Source of the DNA: DASYDU01 sp031403315
Lineage (GTDB): Bacteria > Planctomycetota > Planctomycetia > Pirellulales > Lacipirellulaceae
Assembly (NCBI GenBank): GCA_031403315.1
Contig: JANNTD010000386.1
Location: 1-19,699, forward strand
DNA: 19,699 nucleotides
Reading direction: 5' to 3'
Shown here: piece by piece, positions 7,372 through 14,630 of the stretch
How the letters are laid out: each line of letters opens with the position of its first letter
How positions within the stretch are numbered: the first letter of the stretch is position 1
Program-made: the position numbers and the translations under genes
Notes under the pieces: model-generated
Told to the model about the DNA's origin: nothing
Database searches by the model: none
Seen by the model: only the letters and a program-made list of their open reading frames with translations

Positions 7372-7410
7372 AAAGCCCCGGGCACGATGCTTCGGCATGC
7401 CCGGGGCTTT
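7372..7410. terminator. Bidirectional Rho-independent terminator
   Basis: Twelve-bp arms AAAGCCCCGGGC and GCCCGGGGCTTT enclose an inner ATGC-TTCG-GCAT stem-loop with a three-base bulge (ACG) on the left arm. A T-rich run (gattttt) follows on the plus strand and ttttttcgttttt on the minus strand. It lies between the convergent C25 peptidase and PEP-CTERM genes and can serve both. Confidence 0.92.
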
Positions 7411-7479
7411 CGATTTTTCTTCGCTTCCGTCAGCCGCGCGTCGGATGGCTTGACCCGCGACCAAAGCGATTTCGTCTTA

Positions 7480-8190
7480 TTACTTCAGGCCGCGGCGTCG
7501 ATAGCCGGCGAGTGAAACCAAACTGACGAGCGCCAACGTGAGGGTCGTCGCTTCCGGCGTTTGCGAAAACGTCTGGTCGACAAAGGAGAGCGTCGCGGTC
7601 TGATTGCCGGCGATGATCAAGATGTCCTTTTGAACGTTGAGCGACCTTACCGGAGGAAGGAAGTAGACCCAATCGACAAGCTTCGGCTGGCCGGGGTTCT
7701 GTTCGTCGTCGTAGATTTCCATCGTGTATTCGCCGCCAGGTCCCAACGGGAGGAATGTTTCCGTGACGCTGATCGAACCGGTGGTCCCCAGCAAATTGGG
7801 ATTGCCCTGCAGGTGTGCGTCGGAGATCAGTTTCCCTAGATCGGTGGCAGTGACCTTGTAGGTGATCAACGCATCCGAACCGCCCTGAGAAGAGGCGAGG
7901 TCGGCAAACCCGCCCTGAAAGCGAATGCCGTAGTTGCCGGCATCATCCTGAATCGGTACGACATTGACGCCCGCCGCACCTGGCATGTCACCGGTGGCCG
8001 TATAGCCGAATTGCTCGAACAACTTGTCGCCGACCGTGATCGTGGCGTTGGGGACGCCTGCGAGCGTGGACAGCGCCACCGGCGTGCCGATGATCGTCGC
8101 CGCTTGCGACGAACTGGCAAGCCAGCCTGCCGATAGAATCAAACACGCCACGCCCATGTGCATCATAGATTTGGAAAACTGTCGAAGCAT
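7480..8190 (-). CDS. PEP-CTERM sorting-domain protein
   Basis: 236-residue exported protein of unknown function. The signal peptide is residues 1-30 (MLRQFSKSMMHMG, VACLILSAGWLASSSQA). The middle is a beta-rich domain without a motif I recognise. The last 26 residues have the PEP-CTERM plan: a TPEA variant of the PEP motif, a hydrophobic stretch (TLTLALVSLVSLAGY) and RRR. Such tails are processed by exosortase, encoded elsewhere, and the proteins go to the envelope or matrix. Start choice: the ATG at 8190 has AAGGAT about seven bases upstream, whereas the in-frame ATG at 8199 lies directly on that AAGG, so 8190 is better. The gene ends about 70 bp from the shared terminator. Confidence 0.9.
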   Translation of the reverse strand: MLRQFSKSMMHMGVACLILSAGWLASSSQAATIIGTPVALSTLAGVPNATITVGDKLFEQFGYTATGDMPGAAGVNVVPIQDDAGNYGIRFQGGFADLASSQGGSDALITYKVTATDLGKLISDAHLQGNPNLLGTTGSISVTETFLPLGPGGEYTMEIYDDEQNPGQPKLVDWVYFLPPVRSLNVQKDILIIAGNQTATLSFVDQTFSQTPEATTLTLALVSLVSLAGYRRRGLK

Positions 8191-8375
8191 TGTTGCCATC
8201 CTTAAAGTCGAGTTACTTTTTACTGCGTTGCCGCCGCACGTAGCCGCGGAAGACCTTGCGAAAAAACTGATCAATCAAACGGACCTAAACAGCGCCTGGC
8301 CTTGCGCTACTACCTTGTCACCATCCCACCGGCCGCTGCTTTCAGCCGCTTCCCCTCCACAACGGAAGTGGGCCG

Positions 8376-8573
8376 TTACCAGCTCACCCGCTTGTTGCGG
8401 CGGAGGTGCATTCCTTTCAAAGCGGCCATGCTCGCTCGGCGACGTTTCGCGCGGACGTTGGTCCGCAACTTCGCCTGCCGTCGCTGCGACCACACCGCGT
8501 GGGTGCTGCCGCGGCTTGGGCCGCCGACTTCCTCGTTCCCCAAATCCTCGGGATCAACGGAATTTGAATTCAT
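8376..8573 (-). CDS. Small basic protein with C-terminal GMHxRRxKRxxW motif
   Basis: 65 residues; function unknown. The first 20 residues are acidic and polar (SVDPEDLGNEE) and the rest is strongly basic, ending KGMHLRRNKRVSW. This end aligns without gaps over 24 residues with the 59-residue protein at 9733-9912 (NGIHRRRRRKMAW), which supports both as real, related genes. The start ATG at 8573 follows AAAAGGG (8582-8588) with eight bases between. The charge pattern suggests nucleic-acid or ribosome binding, but this is only inference. The next gene downstream on the same strand is the PEP-CTERM protein, 185 bp away. Confidence 0.65.
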   Translation of the reverse strand: MNSNSVDPEDLGNEEVGGPSRGSTHAVWSQRRQAKLRTNVRAKRRRASMAALKGMHLRRNKRVSW

Positions 8574-8812
8574 GCTTTTGACCCTTTTCCATCGGCCACG
8601 CGCGACGGCGGGAAGCCGGTGCACGCGGCGGTTTTGAGCGGCGCGGGCCGCTCAATCCGTGAACCTGGACGACGGCCTGCCGTTCGTCCCCTCGTATCGA
8701 ATCCACTTCTCGGTTCGCTTTCGTCTCAGTACTCGTGCCCACTGGGGTGGGCGATCCATTCGTATCGTTTCACGGGCGGCGGCTGCGGTGCAGCTTTCGC
8801 GCGTGGTTGACT

Positions 8813-9304
8813 TTATCTCGATGGCTCCGGCGTCCGGCCGGCAAGCTTCTCGACAATGCTCCGCGCCTCGCTGCACACTAGCGCCAGATCGCTTTCGCTA
8901 TCGACGCCCGGCAAGTACATCCACACGCCGAGCTGCCGCGACCAGACTTCACCCATGGTGTCGTTCGGACTTCCGCAAACGGCCACCAATGGTCCCTCGC
9001 GCGAGGCCAATTGTTCGACCAAACCACGGAACGCACACTCCTCACCCAACGGCACGGCCTGCATGTCCACGAGCGCCAGTTGAATGCGATTTCGCACTGC
9101 CTGGCGGGCGGCTTCGTCCGCACCGCGGCAGACGATCGTGGCCCAATGCTCCTCGTGGGCGGCACGCACCAAAATTTGTGAACGCTGGGGAGACGCCGAC
9201 ACCACCAGGCACATCCGCAGCGCTGCCGGAGCGGCGCGGAGGATGCCCCACCGTGGGTCGGACGACACCAGCGTCGTCGGCAAGCTTGTTTGCAATTCAC
9301 TCAT
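8813..9304 (-). CDS. Degenerate receiver-like (CheY-fold) protein
   Basis: 163 residues. Residues 30-155 follow the alternating strand/helix pattern of a response-regulator receiver: MCLVVSASPQ, ATIVCRGADEAARQA, IQLALVDMQ, GPLVAVCGS, LGVWMYLPGV and a final helix. D80 in LALVDMQ sits where the phospho-acceptor Asp would be. However, the usual acidic pair after strand 1 is replaced by SAS and the conserved Lys after strand 5 is missing (MYLPG), so phosphorylation by the normal mechanism is doubtful. There is no output domain. The ATG at 9304 overlaps the stop of a small upstream gene (ATGA). It could be a pseudo-receiver acting through protein contacts; the assignment rests on pattern only. Confidence 0.7.
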   Translation of the reverse strand: MSELQTSLPTTLVSSDPRWGILRAAPAALRMCLVVSASPQRSQILVRAAHEEHWATIVCRGADEAARQAVRNRIQLALVDMQAVPLGEECAFRGLVEQLASREGPLVAVCGSPNDTMGEVWSRQLGVWMYLPGVDSESDLALVCSEARSIVEKLAGRTPEPSR

Positions 9305-9456
9305 AGGAAGTAGGCCCGCCAATCGTTCGTACTCGCCAGACGTTTCCGTCGACGTTCGTCTGTGTAAACCACGGCTACCCCCTCGCGCACGCAGACAATC
9401 CGCAGGACCTTCCAGCGCGCATCGGCCGCCACGGATTGCCAATCGCCCAGCGGCAT
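9301..9456 (-). CDS. Small protein translationally coupled to the receiver-like gene
   Basis: 51 residues from the ATG at 9456 (MPLGDWQSVAADARW, then VLRIVCVREGVAVVYTDE). The stop overlaps the ATG of the receiver-like gene by four bases, which is the best support that it is real. The hydrophobic/polar pattern suggests two beta strands and a short C-terminal helix. No family recognised. The ribosome-binding site is weak (gagcggccg), and a GTG at 9543 would give an 80-residue form with an arginine-rich N-terminus. Confidence 0.5.
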   Translation of the reverse strand: MPLGDWQSVAADARWKVLRIVCVREGVAVVYTDERRRKRLASTNDWRAYFL

Positions 9457-9732
9457 CGGCCGCTCGGCACCAACTCGCGCCGCTGCACGTCTCAGCGGAG
9501 TGCTCGTGCGAACGAGCCCTGGCCGAGCGTGTACAACGCTCACTCACAAACCGCCAACTACTTGTTACTGCTCTCTCGTTCCGTCCGCTGTACTGATCCG
9601 CCTGCCAATGACATCGACAGCCAGTCGCCGACGGCGCACCATGAACCTGGAGCGCTTCCGCAACCGTCGCACACTTCAGCAGTCCCCGAGCGAACGCTCA
9701 GCGGTTCTGCCAGCGCGCGAAAGTTCGGATCG

Positions 9733-9912
9733 CTACCAGGCCATCTTGCGACGGCGACGGCGATGAATGCCGTTGAACGACTGCGGCGTCTTCCCGCGTT
9801 TGCGGCCCATCGTCGGCGCTTGCCGCTTCGAGCTGCGACCGCGATCGACCGATCGGAAGTTCTCCGAGCCATATTCCATGTCCGTCGCTTCGTACATCTG
9901 CTGATTGCTCAT
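9733..9912 (-). CDS. Small Arg/Lys-rich protein with C-terminal GIHRRRRRKMAW motif
   Basis: 59 residues; function unknown. It starts acidic and polar (MSNQQMYEATDMEYGSENF) and becomes extremely basic (GRKRGKTPQSFNGIHRRRRR), ending MAW. It is related at its C-terminus to the 65-residue protein at 8376-8573. The start ATG at 9912 has a clear AGGAG eight bases upstream, so it is very probably translated. The basic tail suggests binding to RNA, DNA or an acidic partner (inference). Confidence 0.72.
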   Translation of the reverse strand: MSNQQMYEATDMEYGSENFRSVDRGRSSKRQAPTMGRKRGKTPQSFNGIHRRRRRKMAW

Positions 9913-9919
9913 TTCCCGT

Positions 9920-9924
9920 CTCCT
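9920..9924 (-). promoter_or_regulatory. Ribosome-binding site AGGAG
   Basis: AGGAG on the minus strand with seven bases (9913-9919) before the ATG at 9912. It decides the start of the 59-residue basic protein over the upstream in-frame ATG at 9957. Confidence 0.8.
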
Positions 9925-9990
9925 GCTGTTGGCATCCGTTGCGATCCACTTGGACACCGCGTCATGCGGGCCCTGTACTTGACGTCAAAC

Positions 9991-10019
9991 CAAGTCGGCA
10001 GACCTCAAGTCGGCAGACC
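9991..10019 (+). repeat. 15-bp tandem direct repeat
   Basis: CAAGTCGGCAGACC occurs at 9991-10004 and again at 10006-10019, separated by a single T. It lies upstream of the 59-residue basic protein gene. Confidence 0.9.
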
Positions 10020-10116
10020 ATCCGCCCCGCGCGGTCAGCCTGCTTTGTGACGTCCTTGCTGTAAGCGATCCGCGTACCAAGCGCGCCAGTGTTGCGTGCT
10101 ACTTTTCGCAACCGAT

Positions 10117-10138
10117 GGATGCAAAACGAGTTGCATCC
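10117..10138. promoter_or_regulatory. Inverted repeat GGATGCAA-N6-TTGCATCC
   Basis: Perfect 8-bp arms with a six-base spacer (aacgag). The arms are symmetrical enough for a dimeric regulator site or a small hairpin. There is no T run, so it is not a standard terminator. Confidence 0.5.
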
Positions 10139-10387
10139 GAAGATTTCTTGGGGCGGCCTTTTTACCGCTAGCGGCGTCTCACCAAGAGGGTGAGAAAGCG
10201 TTGTGAAGGCGGTCGTAAGTCGATGTATTGCAAGACTTTAGCTGCACTGTCACCGCGTTGGTGAACTCTCCCAAAAACAGTGTGACATTTCGTGCGGTGG
10301 GGAGGCCGCAAAGAAAAATTTCTGCCCGCTGCAGGAAACTGTCGTCAGAGGCTTGGGGCGCAGCATGCGGGGCAACGCAATCCGCGA

Positions 10388-10501
10388 CTACCGGCTTAAG
10401 AGTCGCGCTGCTTCCGGCGCGAAATAGGTAAGAATGCCGTCCGCCCCGGCGCGCTTGAAGGCGAGCAGGCTTTCGAGGATGGATTTGTCGTGGTCGAGCC
10501 A
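10388..10501 (-). repeat. Direct repeat copy 2 (hemB 3' end)
   Basis: Far copy of the 114-bp direct repeat that flanks the CHAT gene; the partner is 14517-14630 (constant offset 4129). Similarity begins at a tryptophan codon and ends at the shared stop. Confidence 0.92.
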
Positions 10502-10516
10502 AATCCGATGAATCAT
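10388..10516 (-). pseudogene. hemB: Duplicated 3' end of hemB (42-codon remnant)
   Basis: Encodes MIHRI fused to a copy of the last 37 residues of HemB (WLDHDKSILESLLAFKR, then AGADGILTYFAPEAARLLSR), ending in the same TAG. Bases 10407-10501 match 14536-14630 with 7 differences in 95 and no gaps. The last six codons differ strongly in DNA but hardly in protein, so this tail diverged under selection or came from another hemB allele. The ATG at 10516 overlaps the stop of the CHAT gene (ATGA), so the fragment could be translated by coupling. It lacks the active site and cannot be a porphobilinogen synthase. Confidence 0.92.
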
Positions 10517-13500
10517 CGCCAATCGCCGTACAGCACCCAGCTGCTCCACAACCACGGAGGACAGCGGTGGCCCTTGGCGGCGGTCGATCCCCGGGACCAC
10601 CACGGATATTCGCGCAACATGTAGACCATGGCCTCGCGAATCGCGTCGGACTTTGTGCGTCGGTCGGCCCAAGCAGAGCGATAGAAATGCTCCATGACGG
10701 AGCGCGTGGCCTCGTGCTCGACGCTCCAGAGCGAGGTCAGCGACGTGCTTGCGCCTGCCACCAGAAGCGCACGTTGCGCACCCTGCAATCCTTCTCCCGC
10801 GACGACGTCTCCGGTCGCTGTTTGACACGCCGAGAGCGTGACCAAATCGACGCCGCTCAGGTCGAGCGTCGAGATTTCGCTCGCCCACAAGATGCCGTCC
10901 GAGAGTCCGTCCACGTAGGTTGAATGATTGGCCCCCGCGAGTGCGACGCCTGAAACGAGCGGATCAAATTCCATTGGCTGCTGCGCCTCTGCCGAGTCCT
11001 TAATTATGAGCAGTTGAGACAGCGGCAGACAAAACCCGTGAGTACTCAAGTGAATGACGGTCGCCTGTGAGATGTGTATGCGAAGATTTTTTTCGTTTGC
11101 CTTACGCTGCGTAAGTTGCACGTTTTTGCCTTTCGGAAACCGCTGCTCGAAGTAGCGGGAAACGGGATCAATTTCCAATCCCGCATTGGTTGGCAACTGG
11201 GCAAAGCTTAAGCGGTTTGTGTCGACGGAGCGCGACGGCATGTCCTCCGCGTCGTCATAGTTGACATCGTCGACAACTAACAGCGAGGCGCTGTCGGGCT
11301 GCGTCTGCCTGCCAAACAGCTCAGGCAATAATCCAATCGCAGGCAGGTGGGAAATTGACAGCTTTTCAATGAGGTAAGACTGGCCGTCACTGGTTGGAAA
11401 GGCGGCAAAAGGACAGAGCGTTAATAGACCGTCGGGGGAAACAACCACCAAGCCGGCATTGGCAACGCCATTTTGGATTGGATCCCATACCAACTTCCGC
11501 AACGTCACTCCGGCATCATCAGTGGCTCGCTCCAGCCGCGGATTGAACGCCGGCCCCATGTTTTCGACCTCAGCACCCATGGCGCGGGCCCAAGCCAGCA
11601 AAGCTTGATCGACATTAACTGCAGGTCCCAGGTTAACGAGACGAACACCACCCGACTTGGAAATTACAAACGCAGCCAGCAAGCGTTGCGGCGCCGATGA
11701 GAATAACCGTTCGAGCCAACTCGCTGGACGTTCGAATTCGACGTAATCAACGACGACGGTATCGGACGGCAACAGTTCGCGCAGTCCAGCGATTGTGAGG
11801 CGTTCGGAAATCTGCCGATAGGCTTCGCTTTTTCCGGCCATCTCGATATCGACCTGATCCCGCGTGCGTGCCAATTGGACGATTTTGCCGCTCGTCGCGG
11901 CGGTTACAGGTTGGCTGAGCAACGCTGTGATCTGCGCGCTCACTTCTTGCCTGCGTACCAGAAGGGGTCGCAACTCCACTCGTGAAGCTGCGAGCTGAAT
12001 GCGTCGCTGGTTCAAGGTCACGGCGCCTTTGATTGCGAGCACGCGTTCGTAAGCCGCGGAGTCACTCAGCAAGTCGTTTGCCGCTAATGCCATCAATCGA
12101 TTTAGCCATGCTCGATCGGAAGCGGAGTGTTCAAATTGCTGTTGCACCGACGAAGAGGAGAACACGGCTTCGCGGCGTAACCGTGCAAAGTCCAGTAGCT
12201 CCCTCAAGACGTTTTCGATACCAGCGGGATTGCGTTGGGCAAGATACACTTCGAACAATCCTTCGAGGGTCGTTTCATAGGTGTGACTTCTCTGGCCGTA
12301 CACCCTTGCCACTTGCGTGAGCGCTTTATGGTATTCGGTGACCGAATCATCGTATTTTTGTCGCAAATACAGGTGTTTTGCCTGAGTCGTCAGCAAAGTC
12401 AGCGAAGTAGCATTGGCTCCTGCTTCTCCTTGCTTCAGCAACAATTCTTGGGTCTTGAGTATGTTTTCTGCATTTTCGCTGTCACCGTTCGCACGATAAA
12501 CGTCGGCCAGCCGCTCGAAAGCGACGATCGCATTGGGGTCGCTACTCGCTCCGGTTTCCTGGTATGCCCGAAGACTTGCCGTCAATTGTTGGTGGGCATT
12601 CTGCAGCTTGTCGATGCGAAGCAGGTGTGCTCCGTGGAACGACAAGGCGTTGGCCACAGCGAGCGACGGCCGCTCATTCTCGTGTTGCAGCATCTTTATC
12701 GCATGGTCGAAAAGTCGCGTGGCGTCGTCGTATCGTCCCGTTTGACTGTAAGCGGAAGCCAGCATGCACTCGGTGTAAGCAAACGTCGAATCCTCCTCGC
12801 CATAAAGTTCTTTGCGACATTCAACAGCCTCTTCGAGCAAGCGCAGGCCTCTGCTTGAGTTTCCAGAATTGATTTCGCCGTCGCCGACAAACACTAACGC
12901 ATTGGCAGTGACTGGATGTTTCTTTCCCAAGACTTTCCTGCATTCGACCAGCGTTTCGCGTCCCACACGATTAGCGCCCGCCACATCACCTTGCGAAAGC
13001 AACGTGTTTGCATGAGTAATGGAATCAAGAATCTCGCAGATCCTAGTCTGCGTTGCGGGATCGGACTTCTCGATTTGCCTGGATACGTCGACCGAGATCT
13101 GCGAATCCCTCGTTTCAATCGAATTGGGTCCGTTGATCACGACAAATAGCGCCGCAATTTCCTCGCCGTAACGGACGTGCTCCGCAAAATTCTTTTTTTC
13201 GAGTTTGTTTGCGGCCTGCATGTTGAGCACGTTGAGCAACAAGACGATAAGTTGCCGAGTTCCTGCGTCGCGCCCGCCGGCAATTCGTGCGTACTCTTGT
13301 GTGGCCGGCCGCAGGGTCGCCTCCCCTTGGTCTAGGTTGCCCAGCATCGCATCTTCGTAGCCGACCCAACCGCGCGCCCGTAAGGTTTGTGGGTGGCTTT
13401 CACCAAGCGACTTGGCGAAAATGTCCGCCGATTGGCTGAAGAACCTTTTTGCCGCTGCGTAACGCCCTAGGTTGTCGGCGATTTCGGCAATCCACTGATG

Positions 13501-14382
13501 GGTGAGAGCAATGGCGACATAATCTTTGCCGAACGCCTGCTCCATGATCGGGATACATTGCTGTTCCGTTCTAATCGCGAGCTTAACATCGCCAGCCGCT
13601 AGGGCTTCCTCGGCTTGAGCGCGCAAACTGATTGTCTGCTCGTAGAGCTTCTGCTGATCGTTTGAGTAACCGGCCTCGCGTCCTTGGAGACTAAATCGTG
13701 TCACTTCCGTCTCGCCCGCCACCTGGGTCAGCGCCACCGCATGGCACCATGACGTGAATGCTTGCCCACAGGCAAGTGCCACTACCTGGTCATTGCAGCG
13801 AACCTCGATAAGGCCACCGTTGTACCTTAGCGACCATCGTTCGACATCCCCGGACACAGTGAACCCCGGCGACACTTTCAGTTGCTCGACATCTGGCTCG
13901 CTTCCCTGTCCTGATCTTTGTATTTCTGCCACCAATACTTGGCGAGCAACTTGAGCATCGCGTTTTACTCGATGGATTGCGATGACCAATTCCCAGCCGT
14001 TGGAGACAATAAATCTTACCTGTGACACGCACTGCTGCTGGGCGTCGAATTTCGTTGGCCAGACGTCAACCTCGCAACGGAAGTCGGCCTCAATGACTTT
14101 TTGGCGAACTAGAGCGCCACCCGCAGGAATCGTCAATTTCAGAGTCGACCAGCGAACTTCGCCCGTTGTCTGGTAATCCTTGAGTGTGTCGGTCTCAAAC
14201 CGATCATCAATCCGAACCGGCTTCGCATCAAATTTCTGAATCTCTTTGCCGTGTGCCGTGACAGCCAGTAGTAGAAAGAGAATCGCGCCCAACGATCGGA
14301 TTTGGATCGAAATTGCGGACAATACGGCAGGGAACGGACGCAATGTATTCCCGTCCGATAAGCTTGGTAGGTACTTGGTCAT
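10513..14382 (-). CDS. Exported TPR-CHAT protein (caspase-like protease)
   Basis: 1289 residues. A hydrophobic N-terminal segment (LGAILFLLLAVTAHG, 31-45) looks like a signal peptide or anchor, so the protein is probably periplasmic. Residues about 50-235 form a beta-rich domain (DDRFET, then GEVRWSTLKLTIP) resembling lectin/LamG-like sandwiches. Residues about 240-735 are helical repeats with kinesin-light-chain-type TPR signatures (LGESHPQTL, LGKKHPVTA, YGEEDSTFA). The CHAT domain spans about 870-1289, with the catalytic dyad H1115 (HLSTHG) and C1186 (LSACQTATGD) and the usual end WVLYGDWR. CHAT proteases are clan CD relatives of caspases that cleave partner proteins, often under TPR control. 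The ATG at 14382 is preferred because it places the signal segment normally. The gene is less G+C-rich than hemB and sits between two hemB ends, which suggests acquisition. Intact, no frameshift seen. Confidence 0.9.
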   Translation of the reverse strand: MTKYLPSLSDGNTLRPFPAVLSAISIQIRSLGAILFLLLAVTAHGKEIQKFDAKPVRIDDRFETDTLKDYQTTGEVRWSTLKLTIPAGGALVRQKVIEADFRCEVDVWPTKFDAQQQCVSQVRFIVSNGWELVIAIHRVKRDAQVARQVLVAEIQRSGQGSEPDVEQLKVSPGFTVSGDVERWSLRYNGGLIEVRCNDQVVALACGQAFTSWCHAVALTQVAGETEVTRFSLQGREAGYSNDQQKLYEQTISLRAQAEEALAAGDVKLAIRTEQQCIPIMEQAFGKDYVAIALTHQWIAEIADNLGRYAAAKRFFSQSADIFAKSLGESHPQTLRARGWVGYEDAMLGNLDQGEATLRPATQEYARIAGGRDAGTRQLIVLLLNVLNMQAANKLEKKNFAEHVRYGEEIAALFVVINGPNSIETRDSQISVDVSRQIEKSDPATQTRICEILDSITHANTLLSQGDVAGANRVGRETLVECRKVLGKKHPVTANALVFVGDGEINSGNSSRGLRLLEEAVECRKELYGEEDSTFAYTECMLASAYSQTGRYDDATRLFDHAIKMLQHENERPSLAVANALSFHGAHLLRIDKLQNAHQQLTASLRAYQETGASSDPNAIVAFERLADVYRANGDSENAENILKTQELLLKQGEAGANATSLTLLTTQAKHLYLRQKYDDSVTEYHKALTQVARVYGQRSHTYETTLEGLFEVYLAQRNPAGIENVLRELLDFARLRREAVFSSSSVQQQFEHSASDRAWLNRLMALAANDLLSDSAAYERVLAIKGAVTLNQRRIQLAASRVELRPLLVRRQEVSAQITALLSQPVTAATSGKIVQLARTRDQVDIEMAGKSEAYRQISERLTIAGLRELLPSDTVVVDYVEFERPASWLERLFSSAPQRLLAAFVISKSGGVRLVNLGPAVNVDQALLAWARAMGAEVENMGPAFNPRLERATDDAGVTLRKLVWDPIQNGVANAGLVVVSPDGLLTLCPFAAFPTSDGQSYLIEKLSISHLPAIGLLPELFGRQTQPDSASLLVVDDVNYDDAEDMPSRSVDTNRLSFAQLPTNAGLEIDPVSRYFEQRFPKGKNVQLTQRKANEKNLRIHISQATVIHLSTHGFCLPLSQLLIIKDSAEAQQPMEFDPLVSGVALAGANHSTYVDGLSDGILWASEISTLDLSGVDLVTLSACQTATGDVVAGEGLQGAQRALLVAGASTSLTSLWSVEHEATRSVMEHFYRSAWADRRTKSDAIREAMVYMLREYPWWSRGSTAAKGHRCPPWLWSSWVLYGDWR

Positions 14383-14516
14383 CTCACTAGCGCACTCCCA
14401 TGGAACGATAGGTGGAGACCGTACCCCCACAGATTCCACAGCATACCACAGTTTCGACCGCCGTGGAAAAAGCGCGAGATGCCGAGTATTGGCCGCCAAC
14501 CACGGCGACGACCGCG

Positions 14517-14630
14517 CTATCGTCGAAGCAACCTGGCTGCTTCGGGCGCGAAATAGGTGAGAATGCCGTCGGCGCCGGCGCGCTTGAAGGCGAGCAGGCT
14601 TTCGAGCATGGACTTGTCGCGGTCGAGCCA
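14517..14630 (-). repeat. Direct repeat copy 1 (end of intact hemB)
   Basis: Near copy of the direct repeat, forming the functional end of hemB. With 10388-10501 it brackets a roughly 4.0-kb unit holding only the TPR-CHAT gene. Confidence 0.92.

Larger units (their letters stand above)
9913..10387. other. Intergenic region with short repeats and palindromes
   Basis: No convincing gene in 475 bp; the open frame on the minus strand (10179-10502) mostly runs out of phase over the hemB fragment. Visible structure: palindrome TTGACGTCAA (9979-9988), a 15-bp tandem repeat (9991-10019), an 8-bp hairpin GGATGCAA/TTGCATCC (10117-10138), the palindrome CCGCTAGCGG, and a 6-bp CTCACC/GGTGAG hairpin near 10178-10194. 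Promoter or operator roles are possible but not assignable. Confidence 0.6.

Noticed and set aside
8659..9306. 215-codon open frame on the plus strand
   Set aside because: Antisense to the receiver-like protein; Arg/Pro/Ser-rich composition without any domain pattern.
10179..10502. 107-codon minus-strand frame beyond the CHAT gene
   Set aside because: Over the hemB remnant it reads in the wrong frame, and the remainder has no recognisable pattern or ribosome-binding site.
10513..14382. CHAT gene as part of a CRISPR-linked (gRAMP/TPR-CHAT) system
   Set aside because: No CRISPR array, Cas gene or gRAMP-like gene in the window, and the protein has an export segment.
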